From the NCBI RefSeq assembly GCF_013376475.1, contig NZ_CP045508.1, forward strand, positions 617,501 through 681,500: a stretch of DNA of 64,000 nucleotides, written 5' to 3'. The DNA is from Desulfolutivibrio sulfoxidireducens. GTDB lineage: Bacteria; Desulfobacterota; Desulfovibrionia; Desulfovibrionales; Desulfovibrionaceae. This document shows positions 8,642-16,625 of the stretch, in pieces. The position numbers and the translations under genes were made by a program. The notes under the pieces were generated by a model. That model made no database searches. It was given only the letters and a program-made list of their open reading frames with translations, and was not told the DNA's origin. Positions within the stretch are counted from its first letter, which is position 1. The number at the start of each line of letters is the position of its first letter.

Positions 8642-11600
8642 TCAATAATCCCATTTCCAGTTGACGCCCAGTCCCTGGTTGGAATCCGCGCCCACCTTGC
8701 TTTCCAGGCTGATGTTGGGCGTGATGTCCACCTCCACGGCCACGGACCCGCTGTCCGCGGCAGCCCCCTGGTCCACCGTGACCTTCACCCCCTTGGCCAG
8801 GTATTTCGCGGCCCTCAGGCGGGTCGTCTCCAGTCCGCCCTGGCCGGGCACGAAATCCAGTTCGTCCAGACCAGCCAGCCGCCTGGTCCGGGACAACAGG
8901 TCGAGGGAGGTGCCGCCGCCGGACATGAGCGCCGTTGCGGCCTGGGCCATCTGCAGGGCCTGAAAGGCGCTGAGTGTTCCGGCGCTTTGCCCGAAGAGGA
9001 TGCGGGCCAGGATCTCGTCGCGGGGCATGGGTGGATCGGCTGTCAGGGTGATGCGTGGCGCCTTGGCCGTGCCCGAGACCAGCACTCCGCAGGTCGCGTC
9101 GCTGGCGGCGATGCTGGCCTTCACGTCCAGATCGGGATCGGGAGGCGTTTCGCCGCTGAAGGTCACCTTTCCCGTCGTCAGTTCCAGGCGGCGGCCGAAA
9201 AACTCGACCCCGCCCCCCTGGAGGGTGTGCACCCCGCCGGTGAGGCGCGGCGCGGCCGTCGTCCCGAGTGCTGTCACCTCCCCCCGCCATTGCGATTCAA
9301 GACCCATCCCGCGCACATAGACACCGTGGCCCACGCCCACGGTCACGTCCAGGGAGATGTCCGGGGGCGCGCTTTCGGGCTTGGTTTTGGCCCTGGCCGG
9401 GGCGTCGGGGTTATTGATCTCGACCACGTCCACCTGGGTGACGTCCGCGGGGAGCCGCGAGGGGATGTTCACCTGGGCCGGGCCGATGAAAAGCCTGCCA
9501 GACAGGGCGAAATCCTCCCCCTTGCCCGTGGCCTCCAGTTCGCCGGAAAGCGCGGCCTTGACCATCTCCATGTCCGCCACGGTCAGGGCCTCGAACCGGG
9601 TCTTCACGTCCATGGAAAAGCCTTCCCCTGGCGACACGTCGGCCCGACCTGACGCGCTCAGGCTGCCCTTGCCGTCATCGCGGGCCGAAAGCTCCGTCAG
9701 CGTGATGGTCTTGCCCGAGGCCGAGAGGTCAAGACGAATGTCCCGAAGCCGCATGCCCGTGGCGGCGTATTCCAGTCCGCCCTCGGCGAGTCCCGCCCTG
9801 CCGTCGAAAACCGGCGCGGACACCGGACCCGAAGCGGTCAGGTTTGCCGTGAACCGGCCCGTGGCCTTGATCCCGGCCTGAGCCAAAAAAGCCTGGAAAT
9901 CGCCAAGGCGCACGTCAGCCTCCAGAGTCCCGGACAAAGGGCCTTGCGGCGGCAGGTCGAAGGCGAAGGGGGCAAGCGACAGACGGGCCGGAACGTGCCC
10001 TCGCGCGGAGATGGGCGTCTTGTCCGGGCCGGTGATCGACGCCGAGGCCGTGAGGCCGTCCTTGCCGATGTCGGCGGCGGCCTCCAGGGACAGCTTCAAC
10101 GCCTTGTCCGCCCGTACCCCGGGGAGCCCGATTCCCTTGGCCGTCAGGCGGAGGCCGGCCTCGGGTCTCGCCCCGGAACCCGCCACCCGCATCTCGGCCT
10201 GGGCCGTTCCCGTAAGTCCCGGCAGGCCAAGGGCCGCCATCTCGGCCAGGGACAGATCCAGGCGCACGGTCATGTCCGCCTTTGCGGAGTCGAAACCGCC
10301 GTGGGCGGAGAAAAGACCCGCGCCGACGCCAAGGCGCAGGTCTGTCACGGACAGCCGGTCTGTGGCGACCTCCAGTTTCGCGGTGCGTTGCAGCGTCACG
10401 GGCAGCCCGTTGACCTCGGCCCGCAGCCGCGACAGTGTCAGGGACAGGCCGCCGGGGGTCGGGGAAAGACGTCCCGCGGCCTCGCATCCAAGCGGTCCCA
10501 GTCCATCCAGACGGGCCTGTGTTTGCAGCGTGCAATCCATGCCCCGGCCGTCGCGGCCCGAGGCGTCGAGGGTCAGGGAGGACACGGTGGCGGAGGAGGC
10601 GGTGACGCCGGCCGCGCGCAGGGCGGCCTTGCCCCGGGGGGAGCGAAGCGCGTCCGTGACCTCGGCGGTCACGGACAAAGACGACACGGCGGCCCCGGGA
10701 AGGCCCAGCCCGTCGCCGGTCAGAGAGGCCCGAATATCCTGGCCGCCTCCCCTGGCCGAAAAGGTCGCGTCCAGGGCGAAGGCTCCGGACAGGGGCAGGC
10801 CGAGCACGGTCCCGAGGCGTCCCAGGTCCGTGGAGCCGCCCGCAAGATTTCCGGTCGCCAGACCGGAGGCAAGGTCGATGCGGGCGTCGCCGGAGAGGCG
10901 CGCTCCGGGGCCGGAGACGGCGAGCCCGGAAATGTCCAGACGCCCTGGCGGCATGTCCCATCCGGCTTCCAGCGAGAGCCGCTGGCCGTTTATCGCGGCC
11001 TGGGCCGTGGCGCGGCCGCGCGGCCGCTGCCCCAGGTCCGAGGCCGTGCAGAGGATGGTTCCCGTGGTCGCGGCCAAGTCCCCCAGCCGGACGTTGGTAA
11101 GGCGTATGTCGGTCTCGGCATCCGGGGAGTCGAGCGAGCCGGAAAGAATCGCCTTCAGGGCCAAAGCGCCGCGCAGGGGCTGTCCGGCCGCATCGGACAG
11201 CGGACCCAGGTCCGGCAGGGTCGCCTCGGCCGTGGCGGCCAGGGTCCGCGCGGCGGTGTCGGCCAGGGCCGTAAGGGTGAGCCGCAGGTTCTGGCCGTTT
11301 AGAGAGAAATCCGACAGTTCCGCCAGGTTTCCATTCAGGCGGGCCAGGCCTGAAAAGGCGGGCGATGCGCCAAGAAGCCGGGACAACAGCGCGGCGGCGG
11401 GCACGCCCGGGTCCAGGGCGTTCAGCCCGGAGACGCCGCCTTTGAGTTTCAGGGCCAACCCTTGGCCGCCGGATTGCCCGGTCGCCTCCGCGTCGGCCCG
11501 GAAGACGCCGGCCAGGGGCAGGCCGAGTCCGGCGGACAGTTCGCCCAGGTCGGCCAGTTCCAGACGGCAGGAGCCTTTCGGAGGACCGTCCCGGACAAGG

Positions 11601-13087
11601 TCGACCTGGGCGGTCAGGCTGGATTTCCCAGCCGTGATCGAAAGGGAACGCACGGAAAGCGACATATCCGCGAGGACAGCCGCGTCCAGGGCCACAAGCG
11701 CGGGACGGCCGGGAAACATCTGGCCGAAGGAGGCGCGTAGGCCGTCGATGCGGCCGCCGCCGGCGACGGAAAGACCAGGGAACGCCCCGCCCAGATCGGC
11801 CATGGGCGTCGCCACGAAGGTGAAGGAGGCGTCATCCAGGGCCGCCAGCGGGGTGGACGCCATGGTGGCCGAAAGCGTCAGCCGGGCCGTTGGCCGGTGG
11901 ATATTCCCGGAGGCTTCAAGCCTCGCCGCGAAGCTGCCGCGCATCTCTCCCGTCAGGGGCGAAAACCCGGAGAGATCCGGAATGTCCAGGGCGGCATCCA
12001 GGCGCAGACGGTCGTTATCAGGATCGACTTCGCCGGACAGGGTCAGATTGGCCGGACCGGCCGTCACCCGGGACGATTCGAGAAAGATGCGATCCGTGCC
12101 GGGCACGGCTTTGGCGCTCAGGGAAAAATCGACCCGCCCGCCGAGGATGGCGGCTATCCGCGGAGGGGCCAGCCCGGGAGGGGGGGAGACATATCCCGTC
12201 ACGTCCACGGTGGCCCGGGCCTTTGCCTCCAAGGGGACACGCAGGGAGACGTCCGTTTCGCAAAGCGGCGTGTTCGCGGCGAGTACCGCAAGCCGGGCCG
12301 TCCAAGCGTTCAAGGGGCCTTCCCCCTTCAGGTCGACGCGTATCGGCCCGCTTTCACCCGTAGCGGCCCGGGGATCGAGGGCCGCGCCCAAAGGACCGCC
12401 CGCCGCCTCCTCGGCGGTCAGGGCGACGGTCAGGGTCCAGTCGGTCAGGTTCGCCCGCCCCGTGAAACGGGCAAAGGCCAAAGGGCCGTCGAGGCGGTCG
12501 GCGGAAAGGGAGGCCTCCACCACCCCGCCGTTGTTTGTAATTCGGCCTGACATGGCGGTTTCGGTGCGTTCTCCGGTTACCGCCGCGTCGAGTATGAGCC
12601 GTGATACGGCCAGCCGGTCCACCAGGACCGGCGGCAGGTCCGGCAAGGCTGGCGGCCAGGGGATGTCCGGGGACTTTTCGTCCTCGGGCAGTTCCGGCGT
12701 GCGCAGCAGCCGCACGATATCGGCCGAAAGCTCAGAGACTTCCACCCGTCCGGCCAGAAGCGCGGCCAGGGACCAGTCCAGCCGAAAGTCGGATATCACC
12801 AGCCACGGTCCGGCATGGTCCATGAGGGCCACAGTGTCCAGGCGGATGGAAAAGGGGAGAAATCCCCCCAGGCCGTCGATGCGGGCCGAAAGTCCGGGCG
12901 TCGCGGCCACGGCCCGCTCCAGCGTCCGGCACAGGACATGGCGGCCGGGAGGGGTCTGGAGCCCCGCGAACAGAACCCCGACAAAGAGCACGCCGCCCGC
13001 GAGGCCATAAAGCGCCAGCCGCGCGAAGCGGCGGATTCGCCTCGGGAGGGGGGCGTGGGCCTGATCCGGATGGGGATGTGCGGTCAC
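8642..13087 (-). CDS. tamB: TamB, inner-membrane translocation and assembly module / lipid transport protein
   Basis: 1481 residues. An N-terminal membrane anchor (about 24-44, LALYGLAGGVLFVGVLFAG) is followed by more than 1000 residues of weakly repetitive beta-rich sequence. The conserved C-terminal TamB (DUF490) domain ends in VAVEVDITPNISLESKVGADSNQGLGVNWKWDY-like barrel-type strands with a terminal aromatic residue. TamB spans the periplasm and works with TamA; AsmA-like proteins of this kind are thought to move phospholipid to the outer membrane. The gene starts with GTG, preceded by GAGG about 10 bases upstream. It follows tamA by 170 bases on the same strand, and a promoter-like element lies in that gap. 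The long plus-strand open frame opposite (10011-13010) is a GC-bias shadow. Confidence 0.93.
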   Translation of the reverse strand: MTAHPHPDQAHAPLPRRIRRFARLALYGLAGGVLFVGVLFAGLQTPPGRHVLCRTLERAVAATPGLSARIDGLGGFLPFSIRLDTVALMDHAGPWLVISDFRLDWSLAALLAGRVEVSELSADIVRLLRTPELPEDEKSPDIPWPPALPDLPPVLVDRLAVSRLILDAAVTGERTETAMSGRITNNGGVVEASLSADRLDGPLAFARFTGRANLTDWTLTVALTAEEAAGGPLGAALDPRAATGESGPIRVDLKGEGPLNAWTARLAVLAANTPLCETDVSLRVPLEAKARATVDVTGYVSPPPGLAPPRIAAILGGRVDFSLSAKAVPGTDRIFLESSRVTAGPANLTLSGEVDPDNDRLRLDAALDIPDLSGFSPLTGEMRGSFAARLEASGNIHRPTARLTLSATMASTPLAALDDASFTFVATPMADLGGAFPGLSVAGGGRIDGLRASFGQMFPGRPALVALDAAVLADMSLSVRSLSITAGKSSLTAQVDLVRDGPPKGSCRLELADLGELSAGLGLPLAGVFRADAEATGQSGGQGLALKLKGGVSGLNALDPGVPAAALLSRLLGASPAFSGLARLNGNLAELSDFSLNGQNLRLTLTALADTAARTLAATAEATLPDLGPLSDAAGQPLRGALALKAILSGSLDSPDAETDIRLTNVRLGDLAATTGTILCTASDLGQRPRGRATAQAAINGQRLSLEAGWDMPPGRLDISGLAVSGPGARLSGDARIDLASGLATGNLAGGSTDLGRLGTVLGLPLSGAFALDATFSARGGGQDIRASLTGDGLGLPGAAVSSLSVTAEVTDALRSPRGKAALRAAGVTASSATVSSLTLDASGRDGRGMDCTLQTQARLDGLGPLGCEAAGRLSPTPGGLSLTLSRLRAEVNGLPVTLQRTAKLEVATDRLSVTDLRLGVGAGLFSAHGGFDSAKADMTVRLDLSLAEMAALGLPGLTGTAQAEMRVAGSGARPEAGLRLTAKGIGLPGVRADKALKLSLEAAADIGKDGLTASASITGPDKTPISARGHVPARLSLAPFAFDLPPQGPLSGTLEADVRLGDFQAFLAQAGIKATGRFTANLTASGPVSAPVFDGRAGLAEGGLEYAATGMRLRDIRLDLSASGKTITLTELSARDDGKGSLSASGRADVSPGEGFSMDVKTRFEALTVADMEMVKAALSGELEATGKGEDFALSGRLFIGPAQVNIPSRLPADVTQVDVVEINNPDAPARAKTKPESAPPDISLDVTVGVGHGVYVRGMGLESQWRGEVTALGTTAAPRLTGGVHTLQGGGVEFFGRRLELTTGKVTFSGETPPDPDLDVKASIAASDATCGVLVSGTAKAPRITLTADPPMPRDEILARILFGQSAGTLSAFQALQMAQAATALMSGGGTSLDLLSRTRRLAGLDELDFVPGQGGLETTRLRAAKYLAKGVKVTVDQGAAADSGSVAVEVDITPNISLESKVGADSNQGLGVNWKWDY

Positions 13088-13097
13088 GCGGGATGTC

Positions 13098-13157
13098 CTC
13101 GTGGCGCGTCCCTGAACAATACGCCAGTATATTTTAGGAAAAAAACCACCATTTCAA
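13098..13157 (-). promoter_or_regulatory. 60-bp promoter-like element before tamB, nearly repeated before rseP
   Basis: Read on the minus strand, this AT-rich stretch runs from TTGAAAT (13157-13151), through seven Ts, to ACTGGCGTATT and CACGAG. By hand alignment, 46 of 60 positions match 44799-44858 on the plus strand without a gap. TTGAAA followed by 17 bases and AAATAT would make a sigma-70-type promoter. The arms ATAC/GTAT around TGGC form a small inverted repeat. The 3' end includes the ribosome site of tamB. Confidence 0.55.
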
Positions 13158-13257
13158 TCTGTTGTCTCCGAAAGCCGCGTGCATGCATTTCGAGGACCCG
13201 ACACGCGTCATCCCGTGGCGGGGTGGAGCGGGGGAAGGCCATGGTCCGCGGCATGGT

Positions 13258-15165
13258 TCAGAAGGCCTGTCCGATGCTGATATAGAACTGCCCCACATCG
13301 TCAATGTTCTCGCGCCTGTTCAGCGGCGTGGCCACGTCCAGCCGGATGGGGCCGATGGGGGTATAGACGCGGATTCCGACGCCGACCCCGAAGCGCAGGG
13401 TTTCCTCATAAGGCGGCAGCACGTTGGAAAAGGCCGAACCGCCATCCAGGAAGGGAACCACGCCCAGATATTCGGAGAGCCGCACCCGCAGTTCCGAGGA
13501 AAACGTGAACACGGACCGGCCGCCCGTGGGGGTCTTACTGCGCAGGGGGCCGACGGTCTGGTAGGGATAGCCCCGGATGGAGCCGCCTCCGCCGGCATAG
13601 AACCTCAGGTCCGAGGGAAGTTCGTCCAGGGATGCCCCCATGTCCGCTCCCACATAGGCCCGGTTGGCGAAAACGACGTCCGGCGTGTCGAGGAGCCTCA
13701 GGTAGACGGCGGCGTTGATCTCCGGGCGCAGGAAGTCGGCCCCTCCGGTCAGATTGGCGTAGGGCGCGGCGGACAGGTTGACCAGGAAGCCTTTCTGGGG
13801 ATCCAGGGGGTCGTCGCGGGAGTCCAGGGCCGCCTCGAGGGGGACGAAGAGGAATTGATAGTCTTTGCCGGACTCCCATGGGCGGCTTTTGTCCTCGGCC
13901 ACCTCGGAGTACCGGAACCCAAGCCCGGCCGCGGTCGTGAGATGCTCACGAAGCGTGCGGCGCAGGATGGAGGCGGCGGTGAAGTTGACCCCGGTATAGG
14001 CCTGGAGCTCCTCGTTGACGTAGCGGGCCTTTGTGGTCAGCTTCTGGTCGGGTCGCAGGAAGGCCGGAAGTTCGAAGACGGCTTCTCCGAACTGGCGGAT
14101 GAGCGATGCCCCGGCGGAAAGAGTCAGCCGTTCGCCGTTTCCGAAGAGGTTGCGGTGCTCCCAGCCCAGATTGAATCCCGGTCCTTCGTCGCTTTTGTAG
14201 TCCGCGCCGCCCTTGAAGGTGCGGTGCTTGCGTTCCGTCAGGCGCAGGGTGACGGCGGTTTTGCCCGAGGGGTCGATGTCTTTGTCCGGCTCGGCCTCGA
14301 TGGTGCTGAAAAGGTCCAGGGCCGTCAGTCGGGTACGCAGATCATTCACCAGGCGAACGTCGTAGCGTTGCCCTTCCTCCCACGGAATCTCTCGGCGCAC
14401 CACGGCCGGATCGACGTCCGTGAGCCCCTCGATGGTCAGCTTCCCGAACGTGGCGTCGGGCCCGACATCCACCTGCCACGAGGCCACAACCGACTGGGCG
14501 GCGAAATCCGCCGTGACCTTGCGGTCCATGATTCGTGGAAACGGTCGCCCGTTCTCTTGGAAATGCCGCAACAGGCCCTCCTGGGCGTTCAGGATGGACT
14601 TGGCCGAGAACGGGGCGTCCAGGAGCAGGCCCAGGGACTTGGGGGACGGGAATTCCACCTTGCGGTTCCGCTCCCCGGGCGGAAGCGAGAAACGGACCTC
14701 GCGCAGCAGGAAGACTTCACCCGGTTCGACCTTGAAGACCACCCGGACCGGGTCGGTCGTCTCGTCGACGGCCACCGTGGCTTTGGCCGTGAAAAATCCC
14801 CGGGAGTGGAAGACCTCCTTGAAGGCCGCCAGATCGGATTCGGCCCGGCTGGAAAGCAGAAAGACCGAAGGAGCCGGAGTCGCTTGGCCCTGGACGGTCT
14901 TCGAGACCTCCCGGAGCAGGGACAGGACTTCCTTGTCGGTCACCCCCTGGATGACGGCGACATACCGGACGCCGGCGTCCTGCGTTTCGGATCGCCCTTG
15001 TCCGCGAAAGGCGGCGTCGGCGTCATCGGAGGCAGCGTTCGCCGGAGAGACAAGAAGCGCCAGGGTGAGCGCCATGAGCCCCATGATCCGCAAGCCCGCG
15101 GGATACGGACCCGAAGATATCGTCCCGTGCCCGACGGGAATCCTCCCTGTGGTTGTCCCCGGCAA
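13258..15165 (-). CDS. tamA: TamA, BamA-family outer-membrane barrel protein
   Basis: About 635 residues: a signal peptide (MGLMALTLALLVSPANA), POTRA-like periplasmic domains and a C-terminal 16-stranded-type Omp85 barrel. The barrel carries family signatures (EHRNLFGNGERLTLS near the barrel start, YAGGGGSIRGYPYQTVGPL matching the conserved G-x-R-G-Y loop) and ends in phenylalanine, as outer-membrane proteins do. With TamB it forms the translocation and assembly module. The start is uncertain: TTG 15165 has an excellent GGAGGGAGG 6-7 bases upstream but adds 27 residues before the signal peptide. ATG 15084 begins the signal peptide directly but has no clear ribosome site. Confidence 0.9.
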   Translation of the reverse strand: MPGTTTGRIPVGHGTISSGPYPAGLRIMGLMALTLALLVSPANAASDDADAAFRGQGRSETQDAGVRYVAVIQGVTDKEVLSLLREVSKTVQGQATPAPSVFLLSSRAESDLAAFKEVFHSRGFFTAKATVAVDETTDPVRVVFKVEPGEVFLLREVRFSLPPGERNRKVEFPSPKSLGLLLDAPFSAKSILNAQEGLLRHFQENGRPFPRIMDRKVTADFAAQSVVASWQVDVGPDATFGKLTIEGLTDVDPAVVRREIPWEEGQRYDVRLVNDLRTRLTALDLFSTIEAEPDKDIDPSGKTAVTLRLTERKHRTFKGGADYKSDEGPGFNLGWEHRNLFGNGERLTLSAGASLIRQFGEAVFELPAFLRPDQKLTTKARYVNEELQAYTGVNFTAASILRRTLREHLTTAAGLGFRYSEVAEDKSRPWESGKDYQFLFVPLEAALDSRDDPLDPQKGFLVNLSAAPYANLTGGADFLRPEINAAVYLRLLDTPDVVFANRAYVGADMGASLDELPSDLRFYAGGGGSIRGYPYQTVGPLRSKTPTGGRSVFTFSSELRVRLSEYLGVVPFLDGGSAFSNVLPPYEETLRFGVGVGIRVYTPIGPIRLDVATPLNRRENIDDVGQFYISIGQAF

Positions 15166-15443
15166 TCCAAGGCCTCCCTCCGGCGGAAATCATATGCCGA
15201 GCAAGATGATCGAACATTTCCCCACATCGGGATATCATTCCTCACGCCGCCGGCAAAGCCCTTTTTGGATCGGCCTCCCCACGGTGTCGCGCCCGCCATG
15301 ATGGCCATCGGGCTCATCACGAGACGCTGTCGCGCCTGCAAACGAGATCCCGGACGGCCCTGAGGTGGTCGCGAAAAATTGGACAGTCGGTTACGCTCTG
15401 GTTCTCAAGCGAAGAGGATGCGTCCCGATGTCCACGTCACGGA

Positions 15444-16208
15444 TCACCCCTGCCGCCTGGTCACGAAAAACTCATACGCGTAGCAGTCCGAATGGGCCTC
15501 ATGCAGGTCGGTCTCACGCCATAACACGTCCAGGATGCCCCGGGCCTCGGCGTCGTCCCGGTATTTTTTGCGCAGTTCGCGAACCCGGGCCCGCATGGGC
15601 GTATAGAAGTCCTCCCACCAGGCCGCGTCCGGCAGGGTGAAATGTCCCAGCACCTCGAAACCGCTTTGTTCGATGATCGCAAGGACGTCCCGGGTCCAGC
15701 CCATGGTCGGAGAGTCCTGCTCGAACCCGCGTCGCACCTCGTCTGGGACGTCCGTCTTGCGCCACACCGCGTCCGTGAAGACAAGATGCCCTCCCGGCCG
15801 CAGCAGGTCGCGGCAGATCCGTAGCGCCGTGTCCAGCCCCAGGTTGTAGAGCGCCCCCTCGGACCAGATCAGATCGAAATGTGCCGGCGGGAATCCCGTC
15901 TTTCCCATGTCGGCATGCACAGGGAAAATCCGGTGGGCAAGGCCCATGGCGGCGACCGTTTCCGTCAACCGTTCGATGAAGGGGCCATGGTTGTCCACGG
16001 CGACGATGGTTCCGGCGGTCAGTTCCGCCAGATGCCGGGTCTGGGCCCCGACGCCGCAGCCGAGATCGAGGATCCGGGGCGCGGGCGGCAGGTCGCGGCA
16101 CATGCCAAGCGCCCTGGCGGCGCAGGCGCGGTTCCCGGGCCCCTGTCTGGGCAGGGCCGCGTAGACCTCGAAAAAGATGTCCCAGAAACGGGAAGGTGTC
16201 TCGGGCAT
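15444..16208 (-). CDS. Class I SAM-dependent methyltransferase
   Basis: 254 residues with the Rossmann methyltransferase core: motif I ILDLGCGVGAQT (about residues 46-57), the acidic end of strand 2 (IVAVDN) and the motif IV region FDLIWSEGALYNLG. The ending LLRPGGHLVFTDAVW is the usual post-motif of the UbiE/small-molecule group. The FFVTRRQG terminus and the Trp-rich WWEDFYTPMRARVRELRKKY segment are typical of stand-alone small-molecule methyltransferases. The substrate is not inferable. It lies upstream of tamA on the same strand with a 278-base gap, so co-transcription is uncertain. Confidence 0.85.
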   Translation of the reverse strand: MPETPSRFWDIFFEVYAALPRQGPGNRACAARALGMCRDLPPAPRILDLGCGVGAQTRHLAELTAGTIVAVDNHGPFIERLTETVAAMGLAHRIFPVHADMGKTGFPPAHFDLIWSEGALYNLGLDTALRICRDLLRPGGHLVFTDAVWRKTDVPDEVRRGFEQDSPTMGWTRDVLAIIEQSGFEVLGHFTLPDAAWWEDFYTPMRARVRELRKKYRDDAEARGILDVLWRETDLHEAHSDCYAYEFFVTRRQG

Positions 16209-16301
16209 GGGGAGTTTCCTGATGCTGTGTGTGAAACCATGTGCGGCAAGTGCCTCACTGATATGGGGCGCATATTTCCTTGTATTTCGCTATGTATTCG
16301 A

Positions 16302-16562
16302 CGGCGTGAGGCGAAAAAGTATGTTAAATTCGACGAGTTGTCGATATCCGTCCGGCATCCAGAATTTGGCGCGAAGGGCTCTTCGTATGCGACAGTGGTC
16401 AAAGACATTTCGGGGAAGTCGCGGGTTGTATCTCCGGAAAAGGTTAGGAAGAATGCAAAGTCCTTGCCGTTGGCAGAAGCTTTTTTTGGGGGTATCTGTT
16501 CCACAAGGGGATGGTCGCGTTTCTTGCTTGCACGTGCCCGCGTGACTCCCGCGTCGCAATGA
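16302..16562 (+). pseudogene. Possible remnant of an ISL3-type transposase
   Basis: In one frame the segment reads KKYVKFDELSISVRHPEFG and then SYATVVKDISGKSRVV. This resembles the first catalytic block of ISL3 (IS204/IS1001/IS1165) transposases, where a D-E pair is followed by a K/R-G-H-x-Y-x-T-V-V-x-D pattern. There is no start, and no other catalytic block or terminal repeat was found. The stretch is less GC-rich than its neighbours. It may instead be chance coding; a translated search would decide. Confidence 0.25.
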
Positions 16563-16625
16563 CGAAGCCGTTGTCGGCCCCTGGCCTGTAAAAAGAATCA
16601 GGACAACACGAATCGGAGAGAACGC

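Noticed and set aside
10011-13010. 999-codon plus-strand open frame opposite tamB
   Set aside because: Low-complexity Arg/Ser/Pro composition typical of an antisense shadow; tamB on the other strand is full length and conserved.
15300-15440. AAAATTGGACAG-like sequence resembling an insertion-sequence end
   Set aside because: Too short, no partner end and no transposase nearby.
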